Assembly (NCBI GenBank): GCA_027574665.1
Contig: CM050648.1
Span: forward strand, 44,797,700-44,861,699
Direction: 5' to 3'
Length of the DNA stretch: 64,000 bases
From: Rhynochetos jubatus
Taxonomy: Eukaryota; Chordata; Aves; Eurypygiformes; Rhynochetidae
Part shown: one piece after another, positions 23,850 through 36,054 of the stretch
How the letters are laid out: each line of letters begins with the position of its first letter
Position numbering within the stretch: position 1 is the stretch's first letter
Notes under the pieces: generated by a model
Told to the model about the DNA's origin: nothing
What the model saw: only the letters and a program-made list of their open reading frames with translations
Databases searched by the model: none
Program-made: the position numbers and the translations under genes

Positions 23850-26735
23850 TGCAGATAATTAGATTTTGCCCTAAAATACACTAAGAGCAATCATTTCATC
23901 AATAATACCTGAGCACCTCTTTAGGAGATTAACACATTTCAGCTGATGCTGTTTCAGAAACACAGCAATAAGAGCAGAGTGTAATGGATGACTTTAATTA
24001 TTTGTTGCCTGTACTGAAAGATGGTTAGCCTTGAAAAATGCAAATACAGTACTATTTACATTAGTATAGCTATGTTGGCTGGAGCCATCCTAAAAATTTT
24101 GTACTTCTGTCCTGAGTATATGGATGTGTGAGTTAGCAAAGTTACAATTATTTGACTGATAAGTGATTTGCTGCTGAACCAGCAGAAAAGAGAAGCCAAA
24201 GCAAGGATACCTAATGTCTTTCTGAAACCCGTGTTAAATCTGTTATCAAATGTTTTCAGTGGGACTACTGCTTGCATGGTTAACATTGAACTTTTTCGCA
24301 TGAGAAGATATTGGCAAGATACTGTAACTTAATTTGGATTTTTTGCCTGTTACAATAATTACAAAACATGTAGGATAGAAAATTACATTCCTTAATGGAT
24401 CTCTTCTCCTTGCCTTCAGGACTGCAACCCTCTGCCCTCTCCCTGCTTCCTCCTCCCCCGCCCCGCCCCCCCCCCAAAATACTAGCTGCAATACACAGTC
24501 ACCTGTTAGTGCTTTTTACAATATACAAGATGAGTAAAAGAATTGAGAGATACCTAGTTAAGCCTTTATGCCTAACCAGAAATAGAAATATTTTACTTAA
24601 AACTGTCTTTGTCTGCAAATCTCAAAAAAATTACTTTTTACAGTGGAAAGTGAGAATACCTACAGATATTGGGTCATTTTTCCCTTATGACTCCATATCG
24701 CTAATGGAAGTAGCTAAGATAGTATGGAATACGTACTCCCACCCAGGATCTCCTGACAATAAAACCCAGAGAAGGAATTCTGAAGGACAGCAAGAAGAAA
24801 AGTTTAAGTAGAAAAGTGCATCAGGGGAAGCAAAATTCTTTCTACTGTTGGTATGAAGGTACATAAAGTGGTGAATTAATAAAGGCAGAAGAATCTGCCA
24901 CCCAAAGTGGCAAACTCTAGCAATAATTTTCAAGTGTAACAGTATTTAAACAGAACTCTGAGCCTACTCTGAAAATGTTAATGATGGGAAGCTTAGTAGT
25001 GGTAGTTGTATTTGTAGTGACAGCATCCCCCTTCCCTCCCGGTCTGGGTGTTAATGTATTTTTGCATTATACCACACTTCCTTTCATTGTTGCTCAGAAA
25101 GAAATTAATAGTACAGCCTTGTCAACTATCTCAGTATACCACGACCTGAACACCTTCATATTTTTCTTTCTAATGCCCTCATGTTCGGTGTTACATTGCC
25201 TTAATACAGTAAATGTATACTTCAGAAAACAAACTTCATCTCCAACTTTTCCTTAAAATAACATTGCACACCATTTTGCTGTTCATCAGTCTTCTGATTG
25301 ACACAGATTGTTGGCTTTCACATAGGAGCACATGCCAAATGTGTATCATACATTCACTGGCTTGGCAGTAACACCATTACATTTCTTCAAGCCCAGATCA
25401 GGTTTGGGAGCTGATAATCCAGTCTTGGACCACACTGCCTAAATTTCCTTTTAACATCTGTTATTCAGCAATAAATTTACTGGACTGTGAACAACAGGTT
25501 CATACCGCACGAATGTTCTTGAAACCGCTGCTTGGGAATTTGCATGTGGCGTATAGCGGAGTCCATGGCTGAAGCTGTGTGGAATCAGTTTCATCCTTTG
25601 ACACAGATGAGTTGACAAATGTATTCAGTGATATCACGTGTTGCTTGTACACAGGTATGCAGATGACTTGAATTTCAACAATCCTTTAGAATAGCTCTGG
25701 CAAAAGCGCCCACATTTTTCTGAAGATAAGTCTGTTGATGTGCAAAGACAATACATATGATTTTTCATCTTTCTATAACCTGAAAAATGTCAAGTGTTAC
25801 ACAATAAAAGGGTACATAGGCCCGCAGTCCTGAAGAGATCCTATTTCACTAAGCCAGTGAATCCAATCTGAATTTGTATTTTGGATAAACTTTGCAAAAT
25901 ATCCCATTTTGAACCTGAGTTTCATCAGTTATCAGCATCTTTAACAAGTACTGTGACTGCTTTATACCTATTCATTTAAAGCATGAAAAATACGCAAACG
26001 CAATGTAACTGTCTCCTAATGATACAATTTGACAGGCTAGATTTTCTCATAACAGATTAATTTACTTTCTAATTACAAACTTGTTAAATTTTGAATTTCC
26101 TCTTTCTCCATGTTTTCTGTAAGAATTTTCAGGTTTGACTTGCAGAGATGACTTCACAAAAATATTCTCCCTTCTGCATTTCAAAAATGTAGCTGCACAT
26201 CTTCCCTCTCACACCATTTATTGCCATCTCTTGGTAACAATCAGTACAAAATATGTCAAATTGCCAGCACCTTCAGGTTGTATAAAGTTGGAGTTATGCC
26301 GTTGCAGTTGTTGCAGGACAAGATACATTTGCTTTGGTTCTGTTTTCAGTGTCTACTGACAGGACTGAGGTTAAATCCTTTTGTAACTTTCAAAATCCAA
26401 ATGTCCTTAAGCCATGACCACAACTTCTTCTTCCTTCACCCCCACAGGGGTTTGGCTTCCTGGGCTTAGGTCTAGATTTTGGTGCAGCTGTGTGACCTCA
26501 GGGCAGACAGCTGTTTGGAAAGAGCTTTGTGAGAAAGAGCCAAGTGGGGCCTGCTCCCCCCTTGATTTGGACCTGTGTTTATCTGGGCTGCTTGTTCCTT
26601 GTCCTGGCACCTCTCTGCTACAGACTCCTGTGGTGCTCAGCTGAACCCAGGTGCTGACACAAGACCTGCCTTGCTCACCTTGCCCAGGTGAGAGAACTGT
26701 GGGGACAGAGCTTGGCAGTCATATCCCCATCCTTA
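23850..26735. other. A+T-rich non-coding stretch with one C-rich tract
   Basis: No exon or mobile element recognised. It contains the C-rich tract at 24451-24475. Open frames such as 24395-24811 pass through this low-complexity sequence and are not credible genes. About 26400-26735 is a little G+C-richer without identifiable content. Confidence 0.55.
24451..24475. repeat. C-rich tract (G-rich on the minus strand)
   Basis: Runs of five, four and ten C residues (24455-24459, 24461-24464, 24466-24475) are separated by single G residues, with further pyrimidine-rich sequence upstream. On the minus strand this gives several closely spaced G runs, compatible with a G-quadruplex. Confidence 0.85.
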
Positions 26736-26916
26736 TCATAGAACAGTTTGGGTTGGAAGGGACCTTAAAGACCATCTAGTTCCAACCCCCCTGCCATGGG
26801 CAGGGACACCCTCCACTAGACCAGGTTGCTCAAAGCCTCATCCAGCCTGGCCTTGAACACTGCCAGGGATGAGGCATCCACAGCTTCTCTGGGCAACCCA
26901 TTCCAATGCTTGCCTG
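26736..26916 (-). mobile_element. CR1 LINE fragment, 5'-truncated
   Basis: The plus strand begins 'tcatagaacagtttgggttg' and continues as the complement of the same 3' UTR and ORF2 end seen at 20586-22138. Truncation near 26916 leaves about 180 bases. On the minus strand the final ORF2 codons are still open, up to the normal stop at 26816-26818, and by chance they join an upstream open frame reaching 27100. That 94-codon chimaera has no independent support as a gene. Confidence 0.93.
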
Positions 26917-29900
26917 CCTCGTCATCATCCTCAGCTGCTGGCTCACCTTGCTCTCTGGAGCAGCCTGCCCTTGCTGCACCTTGGCAGTTGTCTGCTGTGT
27001 CCTCAGTTGCCTGACTCATGAGGATTGAGTTGGTACCTTCACTGCATCCTTGAGGAATCATCTTGCAAATCTGTGTGTTTTTTTCATCTGAGAATAGCAA
27101 ATACTGTGGAAAGTTTAGCTTAGGACAGGTAAAAATTCAGGAGAACATTATTGAATTTATACATTCTTTTCCAAGAAGGTACATACTTATCCCCTCCCAA
27201 AGAAGGCCACTGCACAAGAAATACAAATTGCTGTTAGATATCCTTCTTCATTATCTCTTCAGTAACAGATGTACATCACTAAAAGCCAGATTTGTGAAAA
27301 GGGACAAGGGTCTCACCATATATTGATACATCACAAACATACCTCAGTGCCCCTCCCAAATGGGCAGCATCAGCAGGACCGTTATCCTGCAGCCAAACAT
27401 CTACAGAATATCTCCTGTGACCTTGCTGAACCAAACAGGTACCGGCTACGTGGAAGTTTCAGCTTGAGAACCCTGGAAGAGCTACGCCTGTGCCAAAGGT
27501 CTCTCACATGAAGTGTCCAAAGCAGCACGGACAACAGGACTGCATGAGGCTCTGATGCAGAGTGGGAACAGGTAATTTAGGTGTACTTTATGGTCATTGT
27601 GCTTCATTGCTCTGCATTCCATGAAATCTAACACACAGGACACAGCCTGCAATTTAGTTCTTGCAAAACATCCCTGAGTAGGGGGGTTTGGAAGTACCTT
27701 TCAATAGGAAGTTGCTGAAATGTATTTTACCAGCTACAGATTGACTGTTGAATTATGCAAAAAAACTACCAAAAAGAGACAGTAATAATCTAGAATATGA
27801 GGCTAGAATGACAACAGAAAATTGCCCTGTAAAACAGTGTCTCGTATTACTGTAAGTTATTCTTTAGTAGGCAATTGAGGGTGGGGGGGAAGCCCTGAAG
27901 TAAAAGAAACCAATGATATATTTCCACTGAAAAACAACATATGACCCAGAAAATACCAACAGCTCTATTTATTAGAAGTTATTTTCAAGTTTTAATTCAA
28001 GTTTTCTGTAATGAAATCTTAAGCTCTGAGAAATGGTGAAGTCGAACACTTCACATCACAGTAGTCACTGAAATAGTTTGCCTTCAGAACGTAACAGGAG
28101 GGTAAAAGATAGCATATGATAAGAATAGAATGCAAAGGTAGAGTAAAAAATGATGATTTTTATTACTCCTCCTATACTGGTAAGTGACTTAAGACTGAAA
28201 AACAAGTTCCCCACAGAAGTAGTATACACATAATATTGATGTCACTGAACAATTCCTGGCCCCATTTTACGCGATGTAGGAATGGAGAAGTAAAGTGAAG
28301 ATACAAATTATCTCCTTCAGAGAAGTTGCAGAGAAAATCCATTATGAGGAAAACATTGCTAAAGGAGGAAAACATGGGGTTCATTAATGTGGAAATTCAC
28401 AATGTTCCTCAAGAAGGGAGCGATCTTTTTTCCAGACAATTCAGGTCTCTTCAAACTGACTTTTCCCTCCCCACTGAGCTTACCAAACTCCTTTTTATTA
28501 CCCCATGGGGGTAGTTTTTGCCTAGCATGTACATAATTCCTATTAAACTTTATGGGAGCTATGCACATACATCAAGTATAGAATAGATATCCTTGATCTT
28601 ATATCTATATATTCCTGTTAGAGAGGCTGTAAAACCAGATGGAGGATAAACTTCACTAGCTCTGTAGTTTATTCTCTGAATCTTAAGTGTGGCATGCGCA
28701 AAGATATTTACATGGGGAAAAGATGAAACCACAGAAAAATGAAAGCAAGATATTTCAATGTCTTACAAGTGAGGCTGAGCTTTTAACAGATTTTGATTGT
28801 TAACAGAATAAACCCCTAGTTCCAAACCAGTGTTTTTTTACTTGTTTTTCTTGAGAAGTAAAACCTTTCAAATATTTTTGTTTCTGATTTTTTTTCAGCC
28901 ACAGTTTTCACTGTGGGTTTATCTAATGATTTTGATCAAGCTGAAAGTTCATTTCTTCATTAATATAATATTCAACCACAAATTTTGTACTACTTCATTT
29001 ATTGTACAAAATGCATACGCGAAGTAAAATAAGTTGCAGTGCAGTGGAATATTGCTAAGCGGCATTCAGGGAACTTTGTTAATTCAAACCAAACAAAAGT
29101 CTAATATATAGCTACTCTATGTTGTTTGAACAACTATACTGCAGTTAATAAAAAGGTATTAGTGGATTAATGACCAAAAATTAAAGACCTCTAATAAACC
29201 AAAATCCTTAAAGAGACAAATACCTGTGTATGTGTACAGATGTACAATCTTGCCCCAATGAGTCAAATAACAGTTACAGTAGCTGCATAGCAATATTAGA
29301 AGGTAAATGGGGATTTAAGATGAAATCCAGCAATGAAGAGGGTGCTGAGGAATAATTTCCTCACCTTTCCTTCCCAAATAAGGTAATTCTAAACCACAAT
29401 CATGCCAAGACAGTTCTCGTAAGATTGTTCCTTATTCTTGTCTGTTCCTTTCTTTCATTATAGGGAATGTGACCCCCCTCTTTCTCTCCAAAGACTGCAA
29501 GAAGTATCTTACATACATTTGCTGTTCTAACTAGACTGCAAGAGACAGTCCTCTTTCAGAGGAAAAGGCAAGTGGCAAAACCCTGGGTCATGAAGAACAG
29601 GTGTATTGGATCAGGTACCACCTTTACTGTAGGAAGCAATAAGTGTCAAAGCGAAACACTGTGATAAAGAATACGTGGAACTGACGGGGTGAAGACATAC
29701 ACTGTGCCACGTGTTTCAGTTGGCATTACTACCTAAAGATCCAGTATGTAAAAATAAGGTAAAATGCGCAACGATACCAGAGAAGAGTCCAGTCCTCCTC
29801 AAAGGTGTGGGACACACTGATGTTTCCTATGAACAAATGAGTTGAGCCTAAATGCTCCAAACTGTAAATTTCATTAAAAGCACTCTTGAGTTAATTTGCA

Positions 29901-32900
29901 GGTGATCAAACATTGCCTAACATCTGAGGTACTGGGCAAGCAACCCAATCATTGCTTCTATTAGGAAAGAGAGGCTGAAAGGAAATTAAAATACTGTTAA
30001 TGCATATGTTTTGCTTTCTTTGCATTTGAACTTCCAGAGTTTCTGCCATATGCTGTTATGTACTGATATTGACCCAATCTACATTATGTATGTGAAAACC
30101 AGTTTTGTAACCTGCCATTTCTTCCCAGCACAGGCTAACAAGCTTTTGCCACTTAAACAACAGAACTTAAAGAACATCACATGCTTTATGTATTTACATA
30201 ATTTCTTATTCAAGGGTTTACTATTTACAGTGATTGATAAAGCCGTAACAGGTTAACAGTGTGTTTACCTTTATGGCTTTCGTCTCTGTGACTAAGCAAA
30301 TGACTGTTCTGACTGCTTTGCCTCAAGTCGAAGCTTTTAATTTGTGCTAAGAAGTACCTGCTCAAAGGTAAAACAATTTTTTTTGGAAACAATAACTTTA
30401 TTTTCAAGTTAGTGTGCTGTTTTTCCTCCTCTGTTATCTGCACATCAGCTGGGGAGAGTTAAGGTTTATCCCTGCATATGACTGACAGATTTTACAATTC
30501 AGAGACAAGGTTACAGAACATCCCTAATTAATTTTATTTTTAAAGTCTCCAGATATACTATGAATTGCTTTCATCTGCTCTTGAGCATCATTTTACAAAA
30601 GCCATGCAGTCGGCTGACTGTGAAAGCTGTCAACTTCAGTATTAAAGGTTAGCAAATCAATGCTGATGGCTGAAGAAAGTGAGGCGTGCTATACACTAAC
30701 ATTCTGCCTTTACAGGGGAAAGCTAACCTGCATGAGCTAGAAAAGCTGTTATCTGGACAGTTAAGTTGTGCTTGTCAAATGATTAAAAGGCGATCAAACT
30801 TTGTCAAAGACAATGACGCGTTTATATCGTCCTCAGACTCTTCTTTTTCTCGAACCCATTAATCCCTATTTCTGCTTGAGCACAGCCTTTCTGATGCAAC
30901 AAAACTGTTTTGCCTGACTGATTTCTATGGAATCTCCAAGCTACTCTAGTAGATGTGAATGGTGACTTACAGTTTAGTAAAGGACTAAAGTATGCAACAT
31001 TACTAACACAAAACCAGACAGTTTTGTTTATACGGACAGACTGCGTGTAGAGGAAAATCATAAAAATATCATTTCTTTGGAAGTACACAGTTTTGATTTT
31101 TAAAATATTTGGGGTTTGGTTTTTTGATTTTTTTTTTCTGTTGGCATTTTTTTTTTTTGCTGTTGGCATAAGGAGCCTGATTACAATCAGGCAGAACTTT
31201 ATTTACATTGTTGTAAATCAGTGTTAATGGAACTACTCCTGTACACAGCAGAAAGGGCAGAGTAGAAGCTGTGAACTTGATGGTTCTTGTAACTTCCTGC
31301 ACTTGTTCCTGCTGTGCTGTTTTTCTATAGGAAGACTAAAGAAGTGAAAAGTTTTAGCACAGGCTTTTAAGCTTACCTAATTTTATTCTCATAATTACTG
31401 ATCAATAGGAAATTAAAATCCAAGTTACAGAGTAACCTCTGTTGAAAGTACATTTCTTAGGTTGTTTAGTCCAACATATTTTAAGAAAAAAAAAAGCAAA
31501 AAAGGGAAGCAGTAGGATGTCAGTGGTGGGTTTTATAATAATCAAGAGAAGTGTTTTTCTCTGTGAGGGATAACCAGTTTAGGGAAAGATTTTCAGAACT
31601 ACATTATTTCTAAGAAACTTCAATGAAGGAAATCTGGCCAGTTCAGGATATTTAACAAACTTACCTTAGAAGCAGTGGTTATTACAAAGAGATAATCTTC
31701 TGTAGAATACATAAAACTTAATACATAATGTTTTAAAATTTGTTATCAACTAAGCGAACATACAGAAAAAGGAGTTGAGGTTTTCAGTTTTACAGAGTAT
31801 GTGATACAACAATATGCAATATATAAAGAAGTCAAAGATACAAGTTTTATGTGAAATCTGTCAAAAAAAGCCTCTCGACTTCTGCTAGATTACTTTCTAG
31901 TCTCTCGGTTCAGTATTGGAGCTCTTTGTGTGTTTAGTATTTAGTGAGAGAAGAACATGGCACTTCCTGTCACGGTGCAGCTCATCAAAAATTATTGTTC
32001 ACACTTTTACAAAAAAGTTCCATGTTTTTGGAAGTAATAGCATGCCAATTTGTTAAAATAAAAATGGAAAACTGAAACAATAGGTTACTTTTTACTTTTA
32101 AAAATAATAGTTTTATTTGTTATTTTGTATGTAACATGTTTTAGAGTGTTATTTTTAATTGACCTGCAGCAGTCTACTGCTAGAGAGGAAGTCCAGGAAC
32201 TGGTAATGGAAAGGGATTGTAAATGAGGTACTATCTGTTTTTTCACAAAAAGCTTACAGATTGAAACATGTCCATTGCCACCTATTTTTACTAAAATAGG
32301 GAGCAAACTTCCCTTTCCAAACACCTCCAGTAAAATGTGATCTGGTATATGTATCTTAGTTTACTTACAGATTAGCAGGGGATGTTTATTTTGACAATAA
32401 CTTCCAAACACTTAATCATTTTCAAAATTATTTATTTTCAGAGTATCTAAAACCAAAGCTGTGATTAACGTCAAGTTTTCGAAATTCATCATACTAGATG
32501 GGTAAACAATAAAGAGAAGCTCTAAACTGAGCATACTTTTGAGACTTTGAAATGTATGGGTATGATTTATAATCACCTTTCCTGTGTGTCACCCAAAGGG
32601 AGAGAAATAATTGCATGAAAATGCACAGTAAAGTGGCTAATGTGGCTGGATTTCTAAACCATCTTGGGAAAAAAATATTAAATTCTTAGCTGTCATTGAT
32701 CCTACCATAAATCTAAAGGTTTTCTATTTAGTTAGTTAAATCACTTTTTAAAAATTAAATTTAAATTTCATACATTGTGAAAAAATCCTCTCCTCAAGGA
32801 TTATGTCAGCTATCATTGTTTTCTCCTGCAAGGTTTTAGTGAAGGGAAACTAAGGAAAGGGAAAGACTGTCAAGCTATTTTATAGTACTAGATATAATAA

Positions 32901-33238
32901 GTGGCTCAAATTGATATCATCCTCTTCATTGGCAGCACTCCTAAGAGACAGAGAATCATGCATTGTGTTGAATCGCCAAATACTGGCAGAAATAGAAGCA
33001 GGGGTAGCCATAAATTATCATCCCAACAATGTCCTATTACTGTAAAAAACATTATGTAAAGTATTTGACTCTCATCTATAATAACTTCATCATTTGAAGT
33101 ATTAAAAATCATCTTTTTAAAAAAAATTCAGACAACATGTGATATAAATTATATTAGCATAGATGTTCCACTGCAAGACTTGGCTGTACTGAAGATAGTG
33201 AAGCAAACAGCAAAATTTTAATTTTCTTTTCTCCCCAG
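26917..33238. other. Long non-coding stretch, no gene seen
   Basis: Starts with a G+C-moderate segment (to about 27060) and then returns to A+T-rich sequence. A 10-base unit 'ctgttggcat' recurs at 31138-31147 and 31160-31169 with T runs between. No recognisable exon, RNA gene or mobile element. Confidence 0.55.
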
Positions 33239-36030
33239 CTTCCAAGGCAGCAATAACCAATGCACCTGAAGTGATTTGGCCTTTGCCACCATTTGTTAAA
33301 TTTCCTTTCAGTTAGGTGTAAACTTGAGAAGCAGAAATCAGAAGGATTTTTCCAGAGAAAATATTTCTGTCATGATTTACACCAGTTTTTCGGTGATGAA
33401 CAGTAACAACGTTACGCCCTTATTTGGCGTTATGTTAGGCTGTGCAAGCAGCGTGGATGGGCAGATAGCTCTCCACACCCTGCGCTGCAGAGCAGCACCC
33501 TCCCTAGAGCAGCAGGTGAGAACTACCTTCTTCCCCTCATGGTCACTTACTCCCTAGGGTAGTAGTCTTCCTCTGTACAGCAAAGAAGCAGATGGAAAGG
33601 AGCATTGGGACGTAAGGAATTGGAGTTTGCTGCAACTCCAAAGTCGGTAAGACTGGGAATAAGCTCATGAGAAGGAACACACACAAAAAGAGGACACAGC
33701 TAGGAGAGATTTATTTACAAAGTCTTTTCTTCCTGTTCTGTTTCACCTTCAGCTCTCGTTTCATAGGTATTTTAAAAGTGAGCTTCTTAGCAGTATTACT
33801 CATGTTTGTTTCTTTCCTACTAAAACCTGGCTTTTTAAAGAGCTCTTTTGGTAAAAGCTCTTCTCTCTTCACCACTTGCAGGTTAAAAATGAAAAGGGGA
33901 GAAGAGGGAGCTAAGCTATTCCAAATTGCTTTTTCCAAATATCACTGCAGTTGTATCCAGAATGTGTGTTTTATTTGTCTCCAAGGAACTTTGTTGTGTT
34001 TTACAATTACAGAAACAAAAAGTATATTCTTTTGTAGTAAGATAAATTTTGGGGTGTTTTTTCCTGTCAGAGCAACTCTGACACATATTAACAGACAGAC
34101 TCCAGAAAAGCCAGAAGAAAGGGAAATATTTTATAGAAAAATAACGTTATGTCTTTTCAATCTTAGGTTAAATATAATTTGTCAGCTTTTAGACATTTAC
34201 ATATAAGAGCAAATAAGATTTTTTTTTTTAATATATTCAAGCAAATGTACTATAAAGGTCAAACTCAGAATGCTCTGGCTTAACAAGCCATATATTTTAG
34301 TTAGATGTGCTTACCTGACTCACCTTCCATCCCGATCAGCCTGTAGACAAGGCAGGAAATTTTCCCAACTGGCATAGGCCTATGGAGAAAAATGACGAAA
34401 GCGAAGTTAGCATTTATCACTGTTATGCCAAGTATGTAATTTACTAGTATGCAAATTTTTCTGAGAAGTTTGTGTGGGAAAGTAAAAAGGACAGTGGGGA
34501 TTTATAGCAGTAATATTGGACTGTCTGAATTGCCTCTAAAGGCAGTATATTAGAAGATGTAAACATAAGATCGCTGCAGCAGAGCTATTTCTTCTTTGTT
34601 GGAAGACCGGGAGAATTCAGTTTTCTTAAGGAAAGAGATAAAATTAGCCATTAAGCCCTCAATTAAGCAATCTACTATTTTAATTCAATATTGGAAGCTG
34701 AGTAAAGACAGAATTGGATGATTGATTTCTAAAGTTTTTATAGAATCAATGAAAGGACAAAAAAAGGTTTAAGTTTTATGAGATTAGAATTGGTTTGGTT
34801 CATTAGAGGGAGCCGAGGGTATTGGCACTGTTTTAAACTGTTGCTGGTTACATCTACAGTGACAGCATGCAGCTTTGCCAAAAAGGACAAGCATGCTCCT
34901 TGCTCAGCTCCATTAAATCCGTATGGTCATTTAGAGAGGCCTCAGCTGCAAATGTATCACTGTTCACAGGCTCAATCATTGTTAGGGCTACCTGCAAGCT
35001 GTCTGCTCATCGCACCAATACTGACTGCCTTTCTAAAAATAATACTGTCAAAAACAATGTCTTGCAACCAGAAGGTTATCACCTTAGATAAACTCATTAG
35101 AGTGAGAGCAAAACCAGAAGAAAGACTGCACACTGGAAAGATAATGGGCCGGGGAAGGAGCTTTGGGTTTACATATCTTCTTTCAGACTTAACAATACAG
35201 TTGCATTTTATTTACTTAAACTTTTGGTGATTCTAGCATATATAGTGATAAAAATTACCCATGCCAATTAAATTCCCTTTTCCTTCAAGCAAGTGCAACA
35301 AAAGGAAGCAGAACTACCTCTGGGCTTTGGACATCCTTGGATCCCATCCCACCAAGAAAAATACGAAATGTTCCCTGGTCCCCAATCTTTTGTCATTTTC
35401 TGCACTATCAATGACACTTTTGCTACCACGGCTGCCTGGAGAATAGGCAAACATAGACTCAGTGCCATGCAATTAGAAATCCATTATGGCAATATATCAC
35501 CTATTATTTTTTGTAGTATAGTTTCAATAGTTTCTATTTCTGGAATTCAAACTCCGTCAGGAATAGTAATAAACTGCAGTGAGTCAACATTTGCCTCTTT
35601 TGTATCAAAGGAGAGAATCATTTAGAATATGAAGATCCACGAAAACAGAATTAGATGGGTGTTGTCCTAAGTCTTAGGTTGTGCGAACAGATGGAGAAGA
35701 CACCAAGCCCTTACTTGCACTGAATATTTAAAAGCCAATATAAGTCCTCAAGGATTCTGTTTCATACTAAATTCTGAAGAAGTTACTGTTGTTCATAGTG
35801 AACTGCATTTTAGGACACAATCTTAATCTTGTGATGGATTTTTATTTTAAAGTACAATAATATCCACAGGTAGGAGCCCATGAATATTTTGCCTTACTCA
35901 AAAGAGAGCTGAAGATGCACAAACAGTCCATGACATTATATGAAGTGGTGTGTGGACATTTCATTCCTGTAGCTAAACGTGGAGAAAGTCACATAAACCT
36001 GTGGCCCTCCAACATCTTCATTTTTAGGGG
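33239..36030. other. A+T-rich non-coding stretch
   Basis: Follows a strong candidate 3' splice site (see the finding at 33216-33315). The larger frames at 33667-34206 and 34778-35230 show no domain, no codon pattern resembling a conserved exon and no homology that I recognise. Confidence 0.5.
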
Positions 36031-36054
36031 TTTTGGCAACATGTGTTGCCAAAA
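36031..36054. repeat. 24-base near-perfect palindrome
   Basis: Two 11-base arms (TTTTGGCAACA and its exact reverse complement) are separated by TG. It could extrude as a hairpin or be a symmetrical protein-binding site. It contains GGCAAC and GTTGCC half-sites facing outward. Confidence 0.8.

Noticed and set aside
23354-23862. Plus- and minus-strand frames of 91-126 codons
   Set aside because: They lie inside a solo LTR and run through its T-rich and trinucleotide tract.
33667-34206. 179-codon plus-strand open frame, the longest frame outside the CR1 and its shadows
   Set aside because: Hydrophobic and low-complexity composition typical of A+T-rich DNA; no domain recognised. A frame of this length is expected by chance in 64 kb read in six frames.
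34778-35230. 150-codon plus-strand open frame
   Set aside because: No recognisable family, overlaps another open frame on the same strand, no splice or promoter signals that fit.
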